Source of the DNA: Gnetum montanum
Lineage: Eukaryota; Streptophyta; Gnetopsida; Gnetales; Gnetaceae
Assembly (NCBI GenBank): GCA_015680685.1
Contig: MNCI01029492.1
Span: 345,542-409,541 of the forward strand
DNA length: 64,000 bases
Reading direction: 5' to 3'
A program made the translations under genes and the position numbers. Under the pieces are notes generated by a model. The model did not search any database. It was not told where the DNA came from and was given only the letters and a program-made list of their open reading frames with translations. Below are positions 33,529 through 46,510 of this stretch, in pieces (the stretch's first letter is position 1; each line of letters starts with the position of its first letter).

Positions 33529-35640
33529 TACCTCCATGACTAAATGAAAACTCATCCTTGAGTGAAGAAGAGGAGGAACAAGTTCATTACAACATATATT
33601 AGGTATGGGATTATTGATTGACATTACAAATTGACTTAGATAAAATAGACAGACTCTAAGTGCCCAAGTGTACAGAATTACAATTTTTACAAAATGGGAT
33701 GTTCATGAAAAGAGAAGTGAACACCCTAGATATTACTAACATCCAACACCTCTTGGCAACAAGAGAATGAGAGAGAGGGAAGAGATCCTTCAATCATGAA
33801 CAATCCTCATTGTGTGGTACTACTACATCATCCTTGGTGAAGATAGTCCCACTTCTAGTCCATGCTTCCCACTACAATCACAATAGAATCATGAATTAAT
33901 ATGCAATGTGTAACACATGGTGGTTAAATGCCTTATCTCATCTTGACTAGGTTGTGATTATGGTTGATTGGTTCCTTGAGTAGTGTTAGTGGGAAGGTTA
34001 ATAGATAGGGTTAATTAAATTAAGTGGTCCATTAAATTTGAAAAAGTTCAATATAAGGAAATATTTGAAGAGGGTATAAGAATTCACAATAATGAAAATA
34101 AGAACTCACTGAAAGTTGTTATGAATATGTGTACAATTGGATGTCATTGATGGGGTAAATAAAAAGAATTTGATTGTAAAAATATCTAAGGCCAAAGAAC
34201 TTAACTAACCCAACCAAAAGATATGCAAGTGGGTCCTTCCCAAAGTAGACGTAGGCCTTTTAAGTCCTTGCATAACTTCAAACCAAAGAGTCTATGGGCT
34301 TTGTGGATGATTAATGGTTGTAGAAGTTAAGTACAAAAACCTAGAAGAAACTAACTAAGAATTCTGACACATCAAACTAAAACAGTGAACCAACACATGA
34401 AACCAACAGTGAGGTGAGACATGGAAAGCATAGATGGATGAGACAGAGAGTGGAATGGAGTTCCTAATTATGATCACATGAATTCCCTTGTGGATTTTGT
34501 GGTTAAATGACTTGATAGAATCCATCCTTAGTCTAGGCCAAAACCAACTGCTTTCAATGACTTTGCATCAACATTCTAAGACCAATCCATCTCCTGAGAT
34601 GTAAGAGTGATCCCATAGAACAACCACCATTCCAAATTAGAGAAGAAGTAGGAAGTGAGGAAGGGCCTTAGTTAGAGGAGACTAGTGCCATAACCAGTTT
34701 TTGTAGACTATTTATTCTATCTAAGGGGTGTGCTTTGAATTTCCACTATTTTTTTTCTTTTTTTTTGAAATGGGAACCATACCATGCAAAGACACATGCA
34801 TTTATTTTGTCTAAGGGATGTCCTTTGAATCCTTCTTTTTTTTTCTTGATGAGAACCATACCATGCGAGGATGTATGCATTTATTTTGTCCAAGGGGTGT
34901 GCCTTGAATTCTCATCATTTTTTTTTTGATGAGAACCACACCATGCAAGGAATTATTCAACTTCCTTTATTGATTAGCATGGAATGGTAAGAAATCCATG
35001 GAAACACATATGCACCTAGGCAAATAGAACAGCACAAAAAATATCGAATTCCCTTGAAGCCACACCCTATTCAAACCTTTGAATCCTTTCTAATTCTAAA
35101 AAATATCAAAGTCATAAACTTATTAAAGTTTTATTAATGAAAAAGGGATTGCACATTTCCAAAACATGGAAAACCATAGAGTATGTGGATGGGTGGATGT
35201 TGTGGACTCATTACTTGTTGCATGAAAAAGAAACCATGTCCTACTTATCCATAACAAAATTCAAAGCCAAAAACTAGACACCAACAATTAAATAACAAAA
35301 ATAGTACATACCACCATCAAGTAACACATTACCAATGTACCTAGCACTTATTAACAAAAAGTTAGAAAATCACACCAAATAAAAGAAAATATAAAAGAAA
35401 GTGTAAAATATTCAAGAAATAACAAATGTACTAATAATGGTGTGAAAAAAATTAGAAAAGATCAATAACATATAAACAAAAATATACAAAATAAAGAATG
35501 TGTAAAACAAAAAGTTGTAAAACAAAAAATGTGTAAAATAAAAAATTTAAAAACTAATTAACATGGTTGGCCATCTTTCCCACGACTAAGTTGAAAGGAG
35601 GAGGAGATCTGAAATATGAAGCATGGTTGTCCATTTGATG
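33529..35640 (-). other. Polypurine tract and 3' spacer of element C
   Basis: The tract reads CATGGAGGTA on the minus strand before the LTR. No gene is seen in the spacer. It holds the five-element conserved block (about 34225-34300), a threefold tandem repeat (34711-34955), and TGTAAAACAAAAA units (about 35500-35550). ORFx would be expected near the tract in B-type elements and is absent here. Confidence 0.7.
34711..34955 (-). repeat. Three tandem copies of a spacer unit in element C
   Basis: Units start at 34711, 34801 and 34880 (90, 79 and about 75 bp), each with AAGGGGTGTGCTTTGAAT or a variant, a T run, and ACCATACCATGCAAAG or a variant. Elements F (about 23645) and G (about 53360) have a single copy. 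Confidence 0.85.
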
Positions 35641-35719
35641 AGGTGCTTGTTGTGTTAGTTGGTGTATGCTCATGGAAAGGTTTAATTCGTTGGATGTTAA
35701 CCAGCTATTTCTTGTTTGG

Positions 35720-36870
35720 GCTCTCAAGTTTATAGATCATCTTGGCCCCTAAAGAAAAAGTCTTGTAAATAATGTAAGGTCCTTCCCACAATGTTTGGAA
35801 CTTAGTTTGTTGAGTACGTGTGTGGGATTCTAGTAAAGTACCTTATCTCTTTGTTGAAATTCGACTCTTCTAATTTTTAGGTCATGACACTTTTTGTTAT
35901 AGGCCTTGTGCAACTTGTTAGATGATAAGGCTACTAATCGATTTTCATCTAGCAAGTTGAGATTTATGAGTCTTTCCTTTTGTGCTAGACTTAAGTCAAG
36001 GTTAAGGTCACAAGCTGTTGAAAGTGTACAAAGTTCAAATTGAATAGGAAGTGTTGGTAGTTTGTCGTACACAAGCTCATAGGAAGAGTAGCCTATAAGA
36101 AGTTTCCAAGTTGAGCAGTAGGCCCAAAGGGCATCATTCAATTTTGTGCTCCAATCCTTCCTATACTTGCTAACAGTTCTTATTAGTATCCTTGTGATTT
36201 CCCTATTGGTTACCTCAACTTGACCATTAGCTTGGAAATGGTAAGGTGTTGTGAGTTTATGTTCAACCCTTAAGCATTACATGAGCTTTCGAAAAGTAGT
36301 GCTTGTAAAATGAGTTCCATTATCAGAAATTAATGCATGTGGCATGCCAAACCTATTTACAACATTTTGTTGTACAAACCGAGTAGCAGTAGAGGATGTA
36401 TAGTCAATGATAGTTGTTACTTTTTCCCATTTCATACAGTAGTCAACAGTGACAATGATGTACACCTTTCCATTTGACATGGGTGTGATGTGATCCATGA
36501 AATCAATGCCCCAGATGTCAAATGGTTCTAGTGGTTGAATCCATTGTTGAGGTCCCTTCATTTAAGTAATCATTCCACCATCTTGTTGGCATCGTTCACA
36601 AGAGTGGATGAAATGATGAGCATCCCTGAAGAGTGTTGGCCAGTAGTACCCTACCATCAAGATTTTAATGGCAGTGCATCTCTCAAGATAATGTTCTATA
36701 CAAGGACCTTCATGAACATCATGGGAAATGTGTAGTTGATCAGCATCAGGGACACACTAGTGAACTAGGCCATCGACACACACCTTGTAGAGGTGTGCAT
36801 TAATCTTCATGAAGTGCTTTACTTGATGAAGAAATTGCTATTTCTTTTGATGGTCCAAACCTTGTGGCTT
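35720..36870 (-). pseudogene. int: Integrase of element C
   Basis: The N-terminal zinc-binding region has HHFIHSCERCQQDGG (about 36640-36570). The core starts WGIDFMDHITPMSNGK with the first catalytic Asp. The second Asp lies in ALISDNGTHF (about 36336-36307) and the Glu in NGQVEVTNREI (about 36235-36200), giving a D-X35-E spacing in the reading. One stop lies between the second Asp and the Glu (KLM, stop, CLRVEH). The C-terminal part ends in FQQRDKVLY, with no chromodomain seen. WGIDFM and the VDY-KW spacing are typical of Athila/Tat integrase. It would insert cDNA with 5-bp target duplication, as seen around B and F. Confidence 0.9.
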
Positions 36871-36999
36871 ATCTTGAGTGAAAGGAAAGGTGAGAATTTT
36901 ATCATACCATTTTGGCTCATTGGGCATTTGTTCAGTTATTACCCTAGCAAAGAGGATTTCATTAGGAAATGTATCAGATAATGAACTTTCTTCCTCTTT

Positions 37000-37440
37000 G
37001 TTGTCCCATCATAATTGAGACAAGTAATCAATGACCACATTCTCAGTGCCCTTTCGATCTACCAGCATGAGATCAAATTCCTACAAGATCACTAGCCATC
37101 ATATGACATAGGGGCTCACCGTTGGCTTGCTCATTAGGAAGAAGATGGCACTATGGTCTGTGTGCACAAACACTTTGTATTTAAGCACATAGTGCCTAAA
37201 ATTTTCTAAAAAGAACACCAACACCATCAATTCTTTTTCTGTAGTGGTGTAGTTTAGTTGTGCATCCATAATGCTTCAACTGGTGTAGTGCATGTAGTAT
37301 GGACATTTCTTGTCATCTAACTACATCAACACAACTCCCAAGGTATAATTTGATCCATCTATCATGATATGGAATGGTTTGGATGAGTCAGGTGCTTGTA
37401 GGATTGGAGTTTCTACAAGCATCTCTTTTAGTTGCTAGAA
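37000..37440 (-). pseudogene. RNase H region of element C
   Basis: Follows RT in frame with a few stops. Motifs are FHIMIDGSNYTLGVVL, then DAQLNYTTTEKELMVLVFFL with the catalytic Glu context, FRHYVLKYKVFVHTDHSA, and a D-Y-L-S-Q-L ending. It matches the RNase H of Ty3/gypsy Pol, which removes RNA from the RNA-DNA hybrid. I see only one RNase H, not the duplicated form known from Ogre-type Tat elements, though decay limits this. Confidence 0.8.
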
Positions 37441-38623
37441 TTCTTTTTCACATTCTACGGTCTAGACAAAGGGAGCATCTTTCTTTGTTAGCTCGACCAA
37501 CAGTTTTGTGATCTTAGAGAAATTCTCTATGAATCACCGGTAGTAGCTAGTATGTCCAAGAAATGACCAAACATCTTTAACTATTTCTGGTTGGTAGGTT
37601 ATTCCTTGGATGATCCTTATTTTTTTAGGGTCCACCTCAATTCCTACTTGTAAGATTTTGTGCCCTAGTACAATGCCCTTGTGAACCATGAGGTGACTTT
37701 TCTACCAATTGAGCTAAAAGTTGGTTTCAATACAGCATTTTAGCACTTTCTCAAGGCAATCCAAGGCTTGCCCAAATGTAGCTTTAGAGGTGGAGAAGTC
37801 ATCCATGAAGACTTCTACACTGCTACTAATCTGCTATTGAAAAATGCTCAGGACCAAGCACTGGAATGTGGTAGGAGCATTGCATAGACCAAACAACATC
37901 TTATGATATGAAAAAGTTCCCTAGGGACTCGTGAATGTTATTTTTGTCTAATCTTCTAGTGTAATTTGAATTTGGTTATAACCACTATAGCCATCTAGAA
38001 AGCTATAGTAGCAATGCCCAAATATGGTGTCAAGAACGTAGTCAATAAATGACAACAGAAAATGATCTTTGAATGTTGCCATATTTAACAGCCTAGAATC
38101 AATGCAAACCTACCATTTTCCACCTTTCTTTGGCACAGTTATAAGCAGGCTAACCCACTCACTATCCACAATGGGATAAATGAATCCCACCTTGAGGAGT
38201 TTCTCAATTTCCTCCTTAACAATTTGCTTCAATTTGGGGTTCAACCACCTCTGTGTCAGTTTGGCTTCATGGCGAGTTAGTGTAACTGTGATGCTAGCAT
38301 ATCCTAGGATTAATCCCTATGAGTTTAAGATATGGCTAAGAAAAAGTTGCTGACCATCTTTCAACTACCTTCAATAGCATCTCTTTCTGTTCTAAAGCAA
38401 GTCTTGCATTAAATAAAAATGGCTTCTTATCTTTCAAAAATATATATTCCATTTTAGCTAGTGAAATTTTTAGTTCAAGGGGATCTTGCTTAAATTTATT
38501 AGGAATTTCCAACTCTCCCCAGTAGGTATCATCATTTGTATATTTAGAGAGTTGGTGATGAACTTGCTTGAGTTCATCCATGCTCGTGACATACTTACAT
38601 GTTAGGCTCTCAGCTGGTTCCAT
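37441..38623 (-). pseudogene. pol: Pol linker and reverse transcriptase of element C
   Basis: The linker begins MEPAESLTCKYV (38623) and is open for 95 codons. RT motifs are CIDSRLLNMATFKDHF, FLDGYSGYNQIQIT (about 38017-37967) with the first catalytic Asp, a GTFSYHKMLFGLCNAPTTFQ-like block, and VFMDDFSTS (about 37812-37796) with the YxDD-equivalent F-M-D-D. VGIEVDPKKIRII and FLGHTSYYR follow. Stops and at least one frame change break it. The order and motifs match Athila/Tat RT. It would have been translated as part of Gag-Pol. Confidence 0.9.
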
Positions 38624-38640
38624 GCAAAGTATGTTGCTTT

Positions 38641-39260
38641 ATGAATTAGCGGTCAGCCACTGGGTGCCCTCTTGTTTTGTGGCTACTATGTACAAACACC
38701 TTTAAATTTTGACTTCTTATGCAAACTACTTGCATGTAGAGATAGATGCTTACTTTATGGCCTAGAATTTCTACACACAATTGCACCTTGTATTGTTGTA
38801 CGCGATGCATGGAACTCTCTTCTTCTCAATGTTTCCAAGTGCATTTTCTTTAGATATCTTTAGGGAAAGATCTCTAATGCCCATTCTTGCATCGACGGTG
38901 CTTAGCCATGCCCTTATCATAATGATTGGAAAGTCCCCTTTGTAGTTCTCCACTTTGATTACTAGGAAATTAATAGGATAAAATCGCCCATAGATAATGG
39001 TCGCAATGTCTTCTACCAGTCCCAATAGAATAGTGATGGACTGGTCTACCAATTCTAATCTGATGTTGCTCTTCTTAAGAGAAGGCAGGTTCTAGGTAGT
39101 GTACATCTCATGAGAAATCAAATTAACATCAGAACCTAAATCAAGAAGAGCCTTGCATGGTTCATTCCCAGCAATCTGTAAATAAATTAGAGGACTTCCA
39201 AGATCAACTAATTTTCTAGGAAGGTTTCCTTCATGAATCCAATCAGACATAGTGTGAGTC
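38641..39260 (-). pseudogene. pro: Aspartic protease of element C
   Basis: The minus strand near 39160-39117 reads CKALLDLGSDVNLISHEMY; the active site DSG has become DLG. An open stretch (39052-38771) follows with LELVDQ-type text, VEDIATIIYGRFYPINFLVI and IMIRAWLSTVDA. The tail CIAYNNTRCNCV and the YIVATKQEGTQWL motif link to the pol start. It aligns over its length with the F protease. Confidence 0.8.
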
Positions 39261-41811
39261 AACATTATGATATGAATCCTTGGAAAAGTTTGGTTTGAAG
39301 GAGGCTTGAAGGAATTTGATATGGAGGAAGAGGCAGGATTAGAGTTGTCAACAGCAAGTTTAGGTGAAGGCTTAGGTGGACTACGGGGTCAAAAGAAAGG
39401 TCTTTTCTTTGATTAGGCATTCAACCCCTCCGATTGATGATTGGATTACAAATTAATAGCCCTCATATCATTACGTTGTTGCGGTTGAGTAGGCAGTTCA
39501 CCTTGCATAGGAGGAGCAGGTGGTAGCTATGCAACTGAAGGAGGAGTGTGTGCAGGGATAGGAGGAGGATAAGGATAGGAGGTAGCATCCCTTCTTTCAT
39601 GTGGAAAATGAGCTTGATAATAATCAGAAGGATGGTAGTAAAGCTGAATATTATAAACATGACTAGAAGAGTCACGTGGAAACATGGATTACTACACATG
39701 ATAACCATATGAATCAAGCTATTAATAAGGGTATTGTTGCCTTGCTAGTGCAAGTGCCCATGATTATGGTTGCTGCCATTATTGGTGTTGTTGGTACGGT
39801 TGCAGTGGAGCTCCACTTGGATAACACAGTTGTTGTTGGTGGAACTACCTGAGATTACTTTGAGGATAAGGTAACCTTTTAGATGTTTGCCTTTGTGTAA
39901 GTCATGGATGTAAGGCATACATCCCAAACTCCTGAAGATGTGACACAATGGAGCAACATCCTTTAGGATGTTCATATCGACATACATCACATCCATGATC
40001 ATCATTTGATTCACTATCTGCAACTTTTCCTATTGCAGCAATTTTCCCCTTACCTTTGTAATATGCACGTTCAACTTCCTTGCTCCTCTTGTGCTCATAG
40101 TCATTACCTTGTTCTCTAGACTCTTCAACGAATTTGAGGAAAACTTGAAATTTGCAATCCATGGAGTCCCTTAACTGATCAACCTTGGCCATAAGTTTAG
40201 ATTAGAATTGTTAAAGTGGCAAGACATTCATATGCATCCCCTCATCAAATATGGATTCATCCTCATTATTGCAAAATTGAACCTTCCTCTTAGAGATGGA
40301 AGGATCACAGTTGTACTTCTCTACACTTTCTCTTTTTCTTAATCATCCTCCTCTTTGGCAACTTGCTCTATTCACCTTTGTACCTGATGGGTAGTTAGTT
40401 CTAACAATTTCCCTTAGGCATAAACACCAAGGGTTTTCCTCATTTCATTACGAAGCCCATCTACAATGTGGTAAAGTTGTGCCAATTGAGAATGACCATG
40501 GCTAGGGCATTTGTGCATCAAGGCATAGTATCAACCAATGGTAGCATCTAAGGATTCATGTGTTCCTTGTTTTTACCCTTGAATTTTCTTCCTTAAGTTG
40601 GACACTCTGGAGTACATTTAATACTTATCATTGAATAACTCGAGCATGGTACTCCATTATCTAATAGATTTCAGTTCTAAGGACTAGCACCAGTTCTCTG
40701 CTTCTTTGATGAGTGTCCTTGGGAACAACTTCAATTTCTACCACTCATTCTTTATGTTCTATAAGGCACATGCATCTTGGAAAGCTTGAAGATTATTCTA
40801 TAGATCAGAGTTATATTGTTCTTCAAATTGAGGAATATTGTTCATGTCTAACCATTTGATCCAACTATCTTTCATATGCCTTGTTGGAATTCTGATTGCC
40901 TTTGCGATGTTAAGCATACTTTGGGTAGCAAATAGAGGCTCATCAAGGCCTTGATCATGGTGCCTACGATGCCCTCTACTACCCTTTTGTTCATGGCGAT
41001 GTGCCTCTTTTAAATGTTTGCACCCTTATTCTTACCTATCTCAATGGTCCCTTTGGTTATTTTGGTCCTGTTAGTCATTTTGTTCATTTCGATCACCTCC
41101 ATCACGATCTCACCCTCTGTGGTTATGATTAGAGCCAGAAGAAGATGATGATGACAAAGGGGAAGAGGAAGGAGAACCAACACCATCATGGTGCATACTA
41201 CTACCTCTTTAGCAATTGCGATCATTATCATGATCATGCTTCTTGTCTGCATCTCTATCTTTACTTGCCCCTTCGAATCCTTCTTTGTCATTGGATCCCT
41301 TGTTACCAAAATCAGGATTGTGAACTATGGAGTGCAAATTTTGGTTTTGAGCTCCATCATTGAAGTCAAAGAGAGCAGCGTCATTGTATGGAAAACCCCT
41401 AGAGAAGGGTTCTCCACTAGCTTATTGGTACAACAAGAATGGAGGATTGTTAAGCCCTTTTCCTTTCAAACACTCATAATGTTGTTCTAGCTATCGATCC
41501 TGCAAGCGTTGTGCTTCAATGGGATGATAATCCCTGGCATCAACATCTTTCACATTATACTCCCCATGGCAGTCTTGAAGACCACATCGTGCAAGCATGT
41601 GATAAAGCATTGTAGGAGTAGCACGATCGAGCGACAACACAATGTTGCCCTCCATGTCATGCCACCAGAATTGTTCATCCTAGTGTAGGATGAAGTTAAA
41701 GTTTGGCACATACTCATCGGGGTGAGTATATATGATTTAGTACTATCAAGACTTTGTTAAATGAACATTATTAGCCTTGTGTAGAGAAGCGCTCCTGTGA
41801 GAACAAAACAT
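39261..41811 (-). pseudogene. gag: Gag of element C
   Basis: Starts MFCSHRSASLHK at 41811. The conserved block reads EYVPNFNFILH, stop, DEQFWWHDMEGNIVL. A long N-terminal region with ARCGLQDCHGEYNVKDVDAR follows, then a basic Arg/Asp/His-rich linker (about 41300-41000). The gag core lies at about 40880-40450 and a coil at about 40190-40050. The zinc-knuckle-like CDVCRYEHPKGCC is at about 39990-39950, and a Tyr/Gln/Pro-rich tail follows. Stops are present throughout, but the frame is largely conserved. Confidence 0.8.
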
Positions 41812-41951
41812 TTTTGGTTAGCGAAATAAAAATCATAGTGTGCTTTGAGAATTGGTTATAGTAATTGTAAAATAAGATATGACTCTAAGGTTTGTTCCAA
41901 TTATTTAAATACTTTGACTAGGTCCTAGAGAGTGCACCAAACAGCAAATAT

Positions 41952-41968
41952 TTCCTCGCAATGATACC
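41952..41968 (-). promoter_or_regulatory. Primer-binding site of element C
   Basis: The minus strand reads TGGTATCATTGCGAGGA. The start resembles an initiator-Met PBS by chance, but the rest aligns with the tRNA-Asp type sites of the sister elements, so I read it as a mutated tRNA-Asp site. Confidence 0.6.
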
Positions 41969-41969
41969 A

Positions 41970-42849
41970 ATGATAAGTGACAAGGTACCCCTATGCCCAA
42001 CCATACAAATCACTAAGGCATTACGCGCGATCTGGTCGAATTCCATTGACCTATAGTTATCTCATATACTAGTCTCTCTAGGAAGTGAAATGACATTGAG
42101 AATGTTCGTTGTCTTCCTAACTACAGTTTTGAGGCTCAAGGGTATGGTTTAAGTGTAATTGAAGTGTATGAATTTTTGTCATTTTATATTTTATGGATGT
42201 AATTGCCTACAACAAGAATAAGGGTAGAGTAGATTGGAAACTAATGTCTATTACCTAGCTAGCCTAACGCAAGTAATCACCCCACTTTCTTGGACACATC
42301 TTGAACACATATAGCATTGTTGGGCTACCAAATGTTAAGCGTTGCTAGGTTACCAAGTACTATATGAATGGTCGAAGTGGTCATGCTTACGTTCATTAAC
42401 GATTGGAAATAAATTGCTTAATTCAAATGCATTAAAATAAAGAGCAAGAAAGTAAAATGCATTAAAGGAAATATTAAGGTATTCTTAGTGCTGCAAGGAT
42501 TGTCAAAAGAGCTCATTTTATTCAAGTTACACTACTGTGCTTAGGTACATCAGTGCTTGAATAAGGAATCATACACAATTTAGACTCCTTCTATGGGCAC
42601 TCAGAAATATTCTAACTCTAAGGAAAAGAAACTACAAGAGCTTCGCTAGTTTGACTAAGAATGACTAAAAATTGACTATTAAAAATTGACCCAAAACGGG
42701 AGCCCAGGTGTGGTATTTATAGACCTAGGGTAGATGCTCTGACGTCACTTATGCAACATTGCATCAAGACCTCAACATCACATACGTGATGTCGTGGCTC
42801 CAACATCATGTACCTGACATCGGGGCCAACACAAAACGATGGTTGATTA
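41970..42849 (-). repeat. 5' LTR of element C
   Basis: Starts TGATAAG and ends near GGTTGATTA. The TATA box on the minus strand is CTATAAATACC (about 42722-42712), with AGCGAAGCTCTT downstream. The U3 is rich in CGTGATGTCGTGG- and GACATC-like words. The outer boundary is uncertain by about 35 bp because U3-like GATATCATGGATAC text continues to about 42884. Confidence 0.75.
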
Positions 42850-45657
42850 TCTATGATATCATGGATACAATATTGCATTAGTTAACATAAAAGTGTTTAT
42901 CAAAGTACCACTAAAATTGGATTGGAAAATGAAAATACATAAAGCTTGATGATTAAATCATGAGAAATTACATAATTAATATTCATGTAATGCATTGAAG
43001 ATTTTATCATCATTCAACTTCAAAGATATTAAACAATAGCATATAGAGCTCATCCTTTAAAGCAAAAAAGCATAAGAGATAATACCATAGTTGTAAGAAA
43101 CAATACTTCAAAAAATTTCATCGTAAATGTACACTTGCATAGTTATAAGAGAACACGCTTCCATTTTTCTATTTCTTAACAAGATTATTTATTTTATTTC
43201 AATACGAAAAGTTGTGATTATCCTACATTGACATCAAGCCATTTTAAATTTCAGTGAATACTTTAATTTTATTAAGATTATTTACATATTAATTGTGAAT
43301 GTTGTCATTTATTTACTTTCAATCACAATTATAATTGATTCTTATAATACATTTCTGAAATCTTTTTATCACTCAAAAAAATGAATAAAACATTGAACAA
43401 CACTATGTGTTCTTATATTAATCCTCAAAAACCATTAAGTACTATGAAGTTCTCTGTATCCATGATGGAAGTGGGAAAAAACAACAAAATATATGAAAAG
43501 AAATTATTTACCCATACATTAACAAAAATCTTTCATCTTAAAGATGATGGTTAAGAGTGCCTAGTTCTACTTTAGCTAAAATAATAAATTTACAATACAT
43601 AGGCATAACAAAAGGAATATTGAATAATTGATAGAAACACAATAAAAACCATAAGAAAAATATCAACTAATGATTAGAAATTCAAGTAAATATGCCATAA
43701 GCAAAAAATGTATAGATGAGATTTCACAAAAATATGATGGAAAAAAATAATGATTAAAAAAATAAGGGAAATGACATTCATTAAATCCAAGCTAGTGACT
43801 ATTAACTCCTACTTCTATCAAAAAATTATTCCATGTTATCATTTTTTCCTTTCCTTTCAATGCCAACACCAAACTTGAATTTTACCACATTTTCTAGTCC
43901 TGCCTCTTCCATACGTCCATTATATCCTAGCTAGATTCAAACAAGTATCACTAAAATTGGTCTGGGAAATGATGATACAAATTGCCTAATGATTAATAAC
44001 AAGTGTTGGAATTGTAGATATTGGAACATAAACAATCATAGAACTAATGATTGTAGCTCAATATACATTAAAGATATTTCTTCATTTCACTTATAAAGAT
44101 ACTAAATGATAGCATATGAAGCTAATTTTATGAAGTAAAAAGCATAAGAGATCAGGTGTAACATTCCTATTGCCCTTCCTTGGGTATTTGACTAGGTTGA
44201 AACAAAGTGCTAGTGAGTAACACACATAAAAACATATAAACTCAACTTGAATCATACAACAAATTGAAAACATGGTGGAATAACACATTTTAAACTAAAA
44301 TCATTAAGAAAAAGTATAAATAAAACATACACGCCAAACTGTACCACATGCCAATAGTACATGTAACTAAAAGTACTAACAAGTTATCAAAGTCTATAGT
44401 AACAATAGTAATATGAATAATATGTATAACATCCTATCATAAAGTCTAACAACACAATGATTGTCTAAACAAAAACCAAGGATGAATATATCTGTCTCTT
44501 GAGTAAATATATATATAAACATAGATAAGTATAAGGAAATTACACTTCAATCATCTCCCTCAATCTTGATACTCTCTAACATCACTAACTCCATCACTTG
44601 TATAAAATACAATTTATATAAATTGAGTAGGAAGCCTTTTGTAACACCCCTATTAATTATCTATAAAATATCCCATAATAACTACTAGAGATGCTATGAA
44701 TCCCCAAGGATATGGATTTAATCTTGATTTACTAATTTAAAAGGAAGTGGCAAAATAGATAAAAAAAAATATTAATTAGGAGCATAAATATAGTAGAACA
44801 TTACATCACAACAAAATTTTATATTACTTGCATATATAATTAAGTAAAATTTAATTAGAGGAAATTTGAGTTTTGCGTAGCTACAAAAAGGTAATTGTCA
44901 AAAAATTTCACTAGTTATATTAAAAAATAATACATAAAATAATGATCCTAGTAACACCTATTTCATCTCAATCAAACATCTAGAAATAAAAGCTCAAATT
45001 CTACAATTTTTTTGCAAAATCATGTTTATGTCATGAGTAGATACCAAATATTCATAAATTATCAAGGGGCAAGTTGGGCATAATTTTTGTAATTTTCAAA
45101 ATACACCAAAATATAGAAGATGGTATGAATAATATTGAAATATATTTTTTCAAAAAAATATCCAAAATTACAAAAATTGAATAGAGTCTTAGCATAATAA
45201 TTAAAATCATAGAAAAATAACAAAAGATAAGAAGGTAGAGAGGAGAGATAGAAAATCCATAGTAATATGGGACAACCATGTGAAAGGAAAATAAAATAAA
45301 CTTCCTTACTTATGTTGGCAAGGCTTCCAAAATTTTCTTGTGTCTTCCTTTCCAACCTAATGCCCTTAATTGGTTTTTGTTTTGCTTAGCTTATTACACC
45401 TAAAAGCCTTCTTCAAACTACTAGAAGATGTATCTAGGCCCATTGCCTATTATTATATAGGAAAGAATAGAAGAAATAAGACCAAAATTAGCTTCAAAAT
45501 GAAGAAGAAAAGGAAAAAACATCTTTTAGAAAAACGCAACAAGGTATGGTTTTGCAAAACAATGGTGTCAAAACCAAACAATGAAAAGAAGTGATTAAAA
45601 AACAAGCAGCAAAGAGGCGTGGAGGCAGCAAAGGAAAAAGTAATATGCATATAATAA

Positions 45658-45694
45658 GCATAACATATGTGTTACGCATATATATCATATATGC
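45658..45694. repeat. Two overlapping inverted repeats
   Basis: GCATAACA and TGTTACGC pair around a four-base centre (45658-45677, one G-T pair). GCATATAT and ATATATGC pair perfectly around three bases (45676-45694). The two hairpins share two bases. The setting is AT-rich, so chance cannot be excluded. Confidence 0.6.
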
Positions 45695-46510
45695 TAAGCA
45701 CATAATGTGCTTTTTCCATTTTGACTTTTCTCTTTTTCTTTTTAAAAGAAAATTTGATTTTTTATGATTTTCTAAAATAAATTATTTACATAAGTTCATT
45801 TTTATTTTTTGTCTTTCCCTTAGTCCCCTCCCATTCTAACACTCATAAGATGCATATTGGAACTCCAAATCAAATTCCATTTAAACCTACAAGATCCTTA
45901 TCAAGTGTTCTACCAAATAGTATGTTGAAATCTTATCTAGGTGTTACTTATCATAGTTGCTTGGTTAAAATGCCAAAAATTTTATGGTACTTTAGCAAAC
46001 TACAAAATGTAATATCTTGAAAAAAGTAACTTTGATTTGAGTGAACCAAAGGTCAAAATCTACATTTTTGAATGTCTCGGACACATTAGTAAAGTCAGAT
46101 TCTAGGTAGGACATCATCCTAAGGAACTTCATTAATAAAGCTGATTTATGCAATATTTAATTATAATTAAAAATGCTCTTTAAATCCTACTTTAATAAGA
46201 AAAAGTAATAAGGGATATGTTTTGGCTAGGGTTAGGATTCATAACTGCTTCATGAACAAAGTATTATACAATCACATGTGCACAATGAAAATAAAAGATG
46301 CATAACTAGATGTGCATAATTACGCATAAAGGTGCATAAGGAAATAAATATGCATAGCCAAGCACTTCCTAAGGTAATTGGATTTCAACATTTAATCATA
46401 AAATATAAAGCATATCTATGATTGAGCTCCAACAATAGTAAAATAAAGTATACAAAACTTTAAGAAAATACCCTAGAAAGTAGATTACATTCACTTATGT
46501 AAGAAATTAA

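Larger units (their letters stand above)
32561..42849 (-). mobile_element. Element C: LTR retrotransposon with full pol
   Basis: Minus-strand order: 5' LTR 42849-41970, PBS, gag, protease, RT, RNase H, integrase, spacer, polypurine tract, and a 3' LTR at 33528-32561 that is shared and chimeric with the 5' LTR of A. About 10.3 kb. It is the only element in the window with polymerase and integrase. It has no ORFx. All frames carry stops, so it is extinct as a driver. Confidence 0.85.

Noticed and set aside
41952-41968. Initiator-Met tRNA primer site (TGGTATCA) in C
   Set aside because: Only the first eight bases fit; the rest aligns with the tRNA-Asp-type sites of the sister elements.
45052-45355. 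Hydrophobic minus-strand ORFs as candidate membrane proteins
   Set aside because: AT-rich sequence gives Phe/Ile/Tyr-rich frames by composition, and no start context or homologous copy is present.
44640-46000. A TGTAACACCCCTATT start like that of Tekay/Del-type LTRs
   Set aside because: I found no matching LTR end, PBS, tract or second copy in the window, and the text after it is featureless AT-rich sequence.
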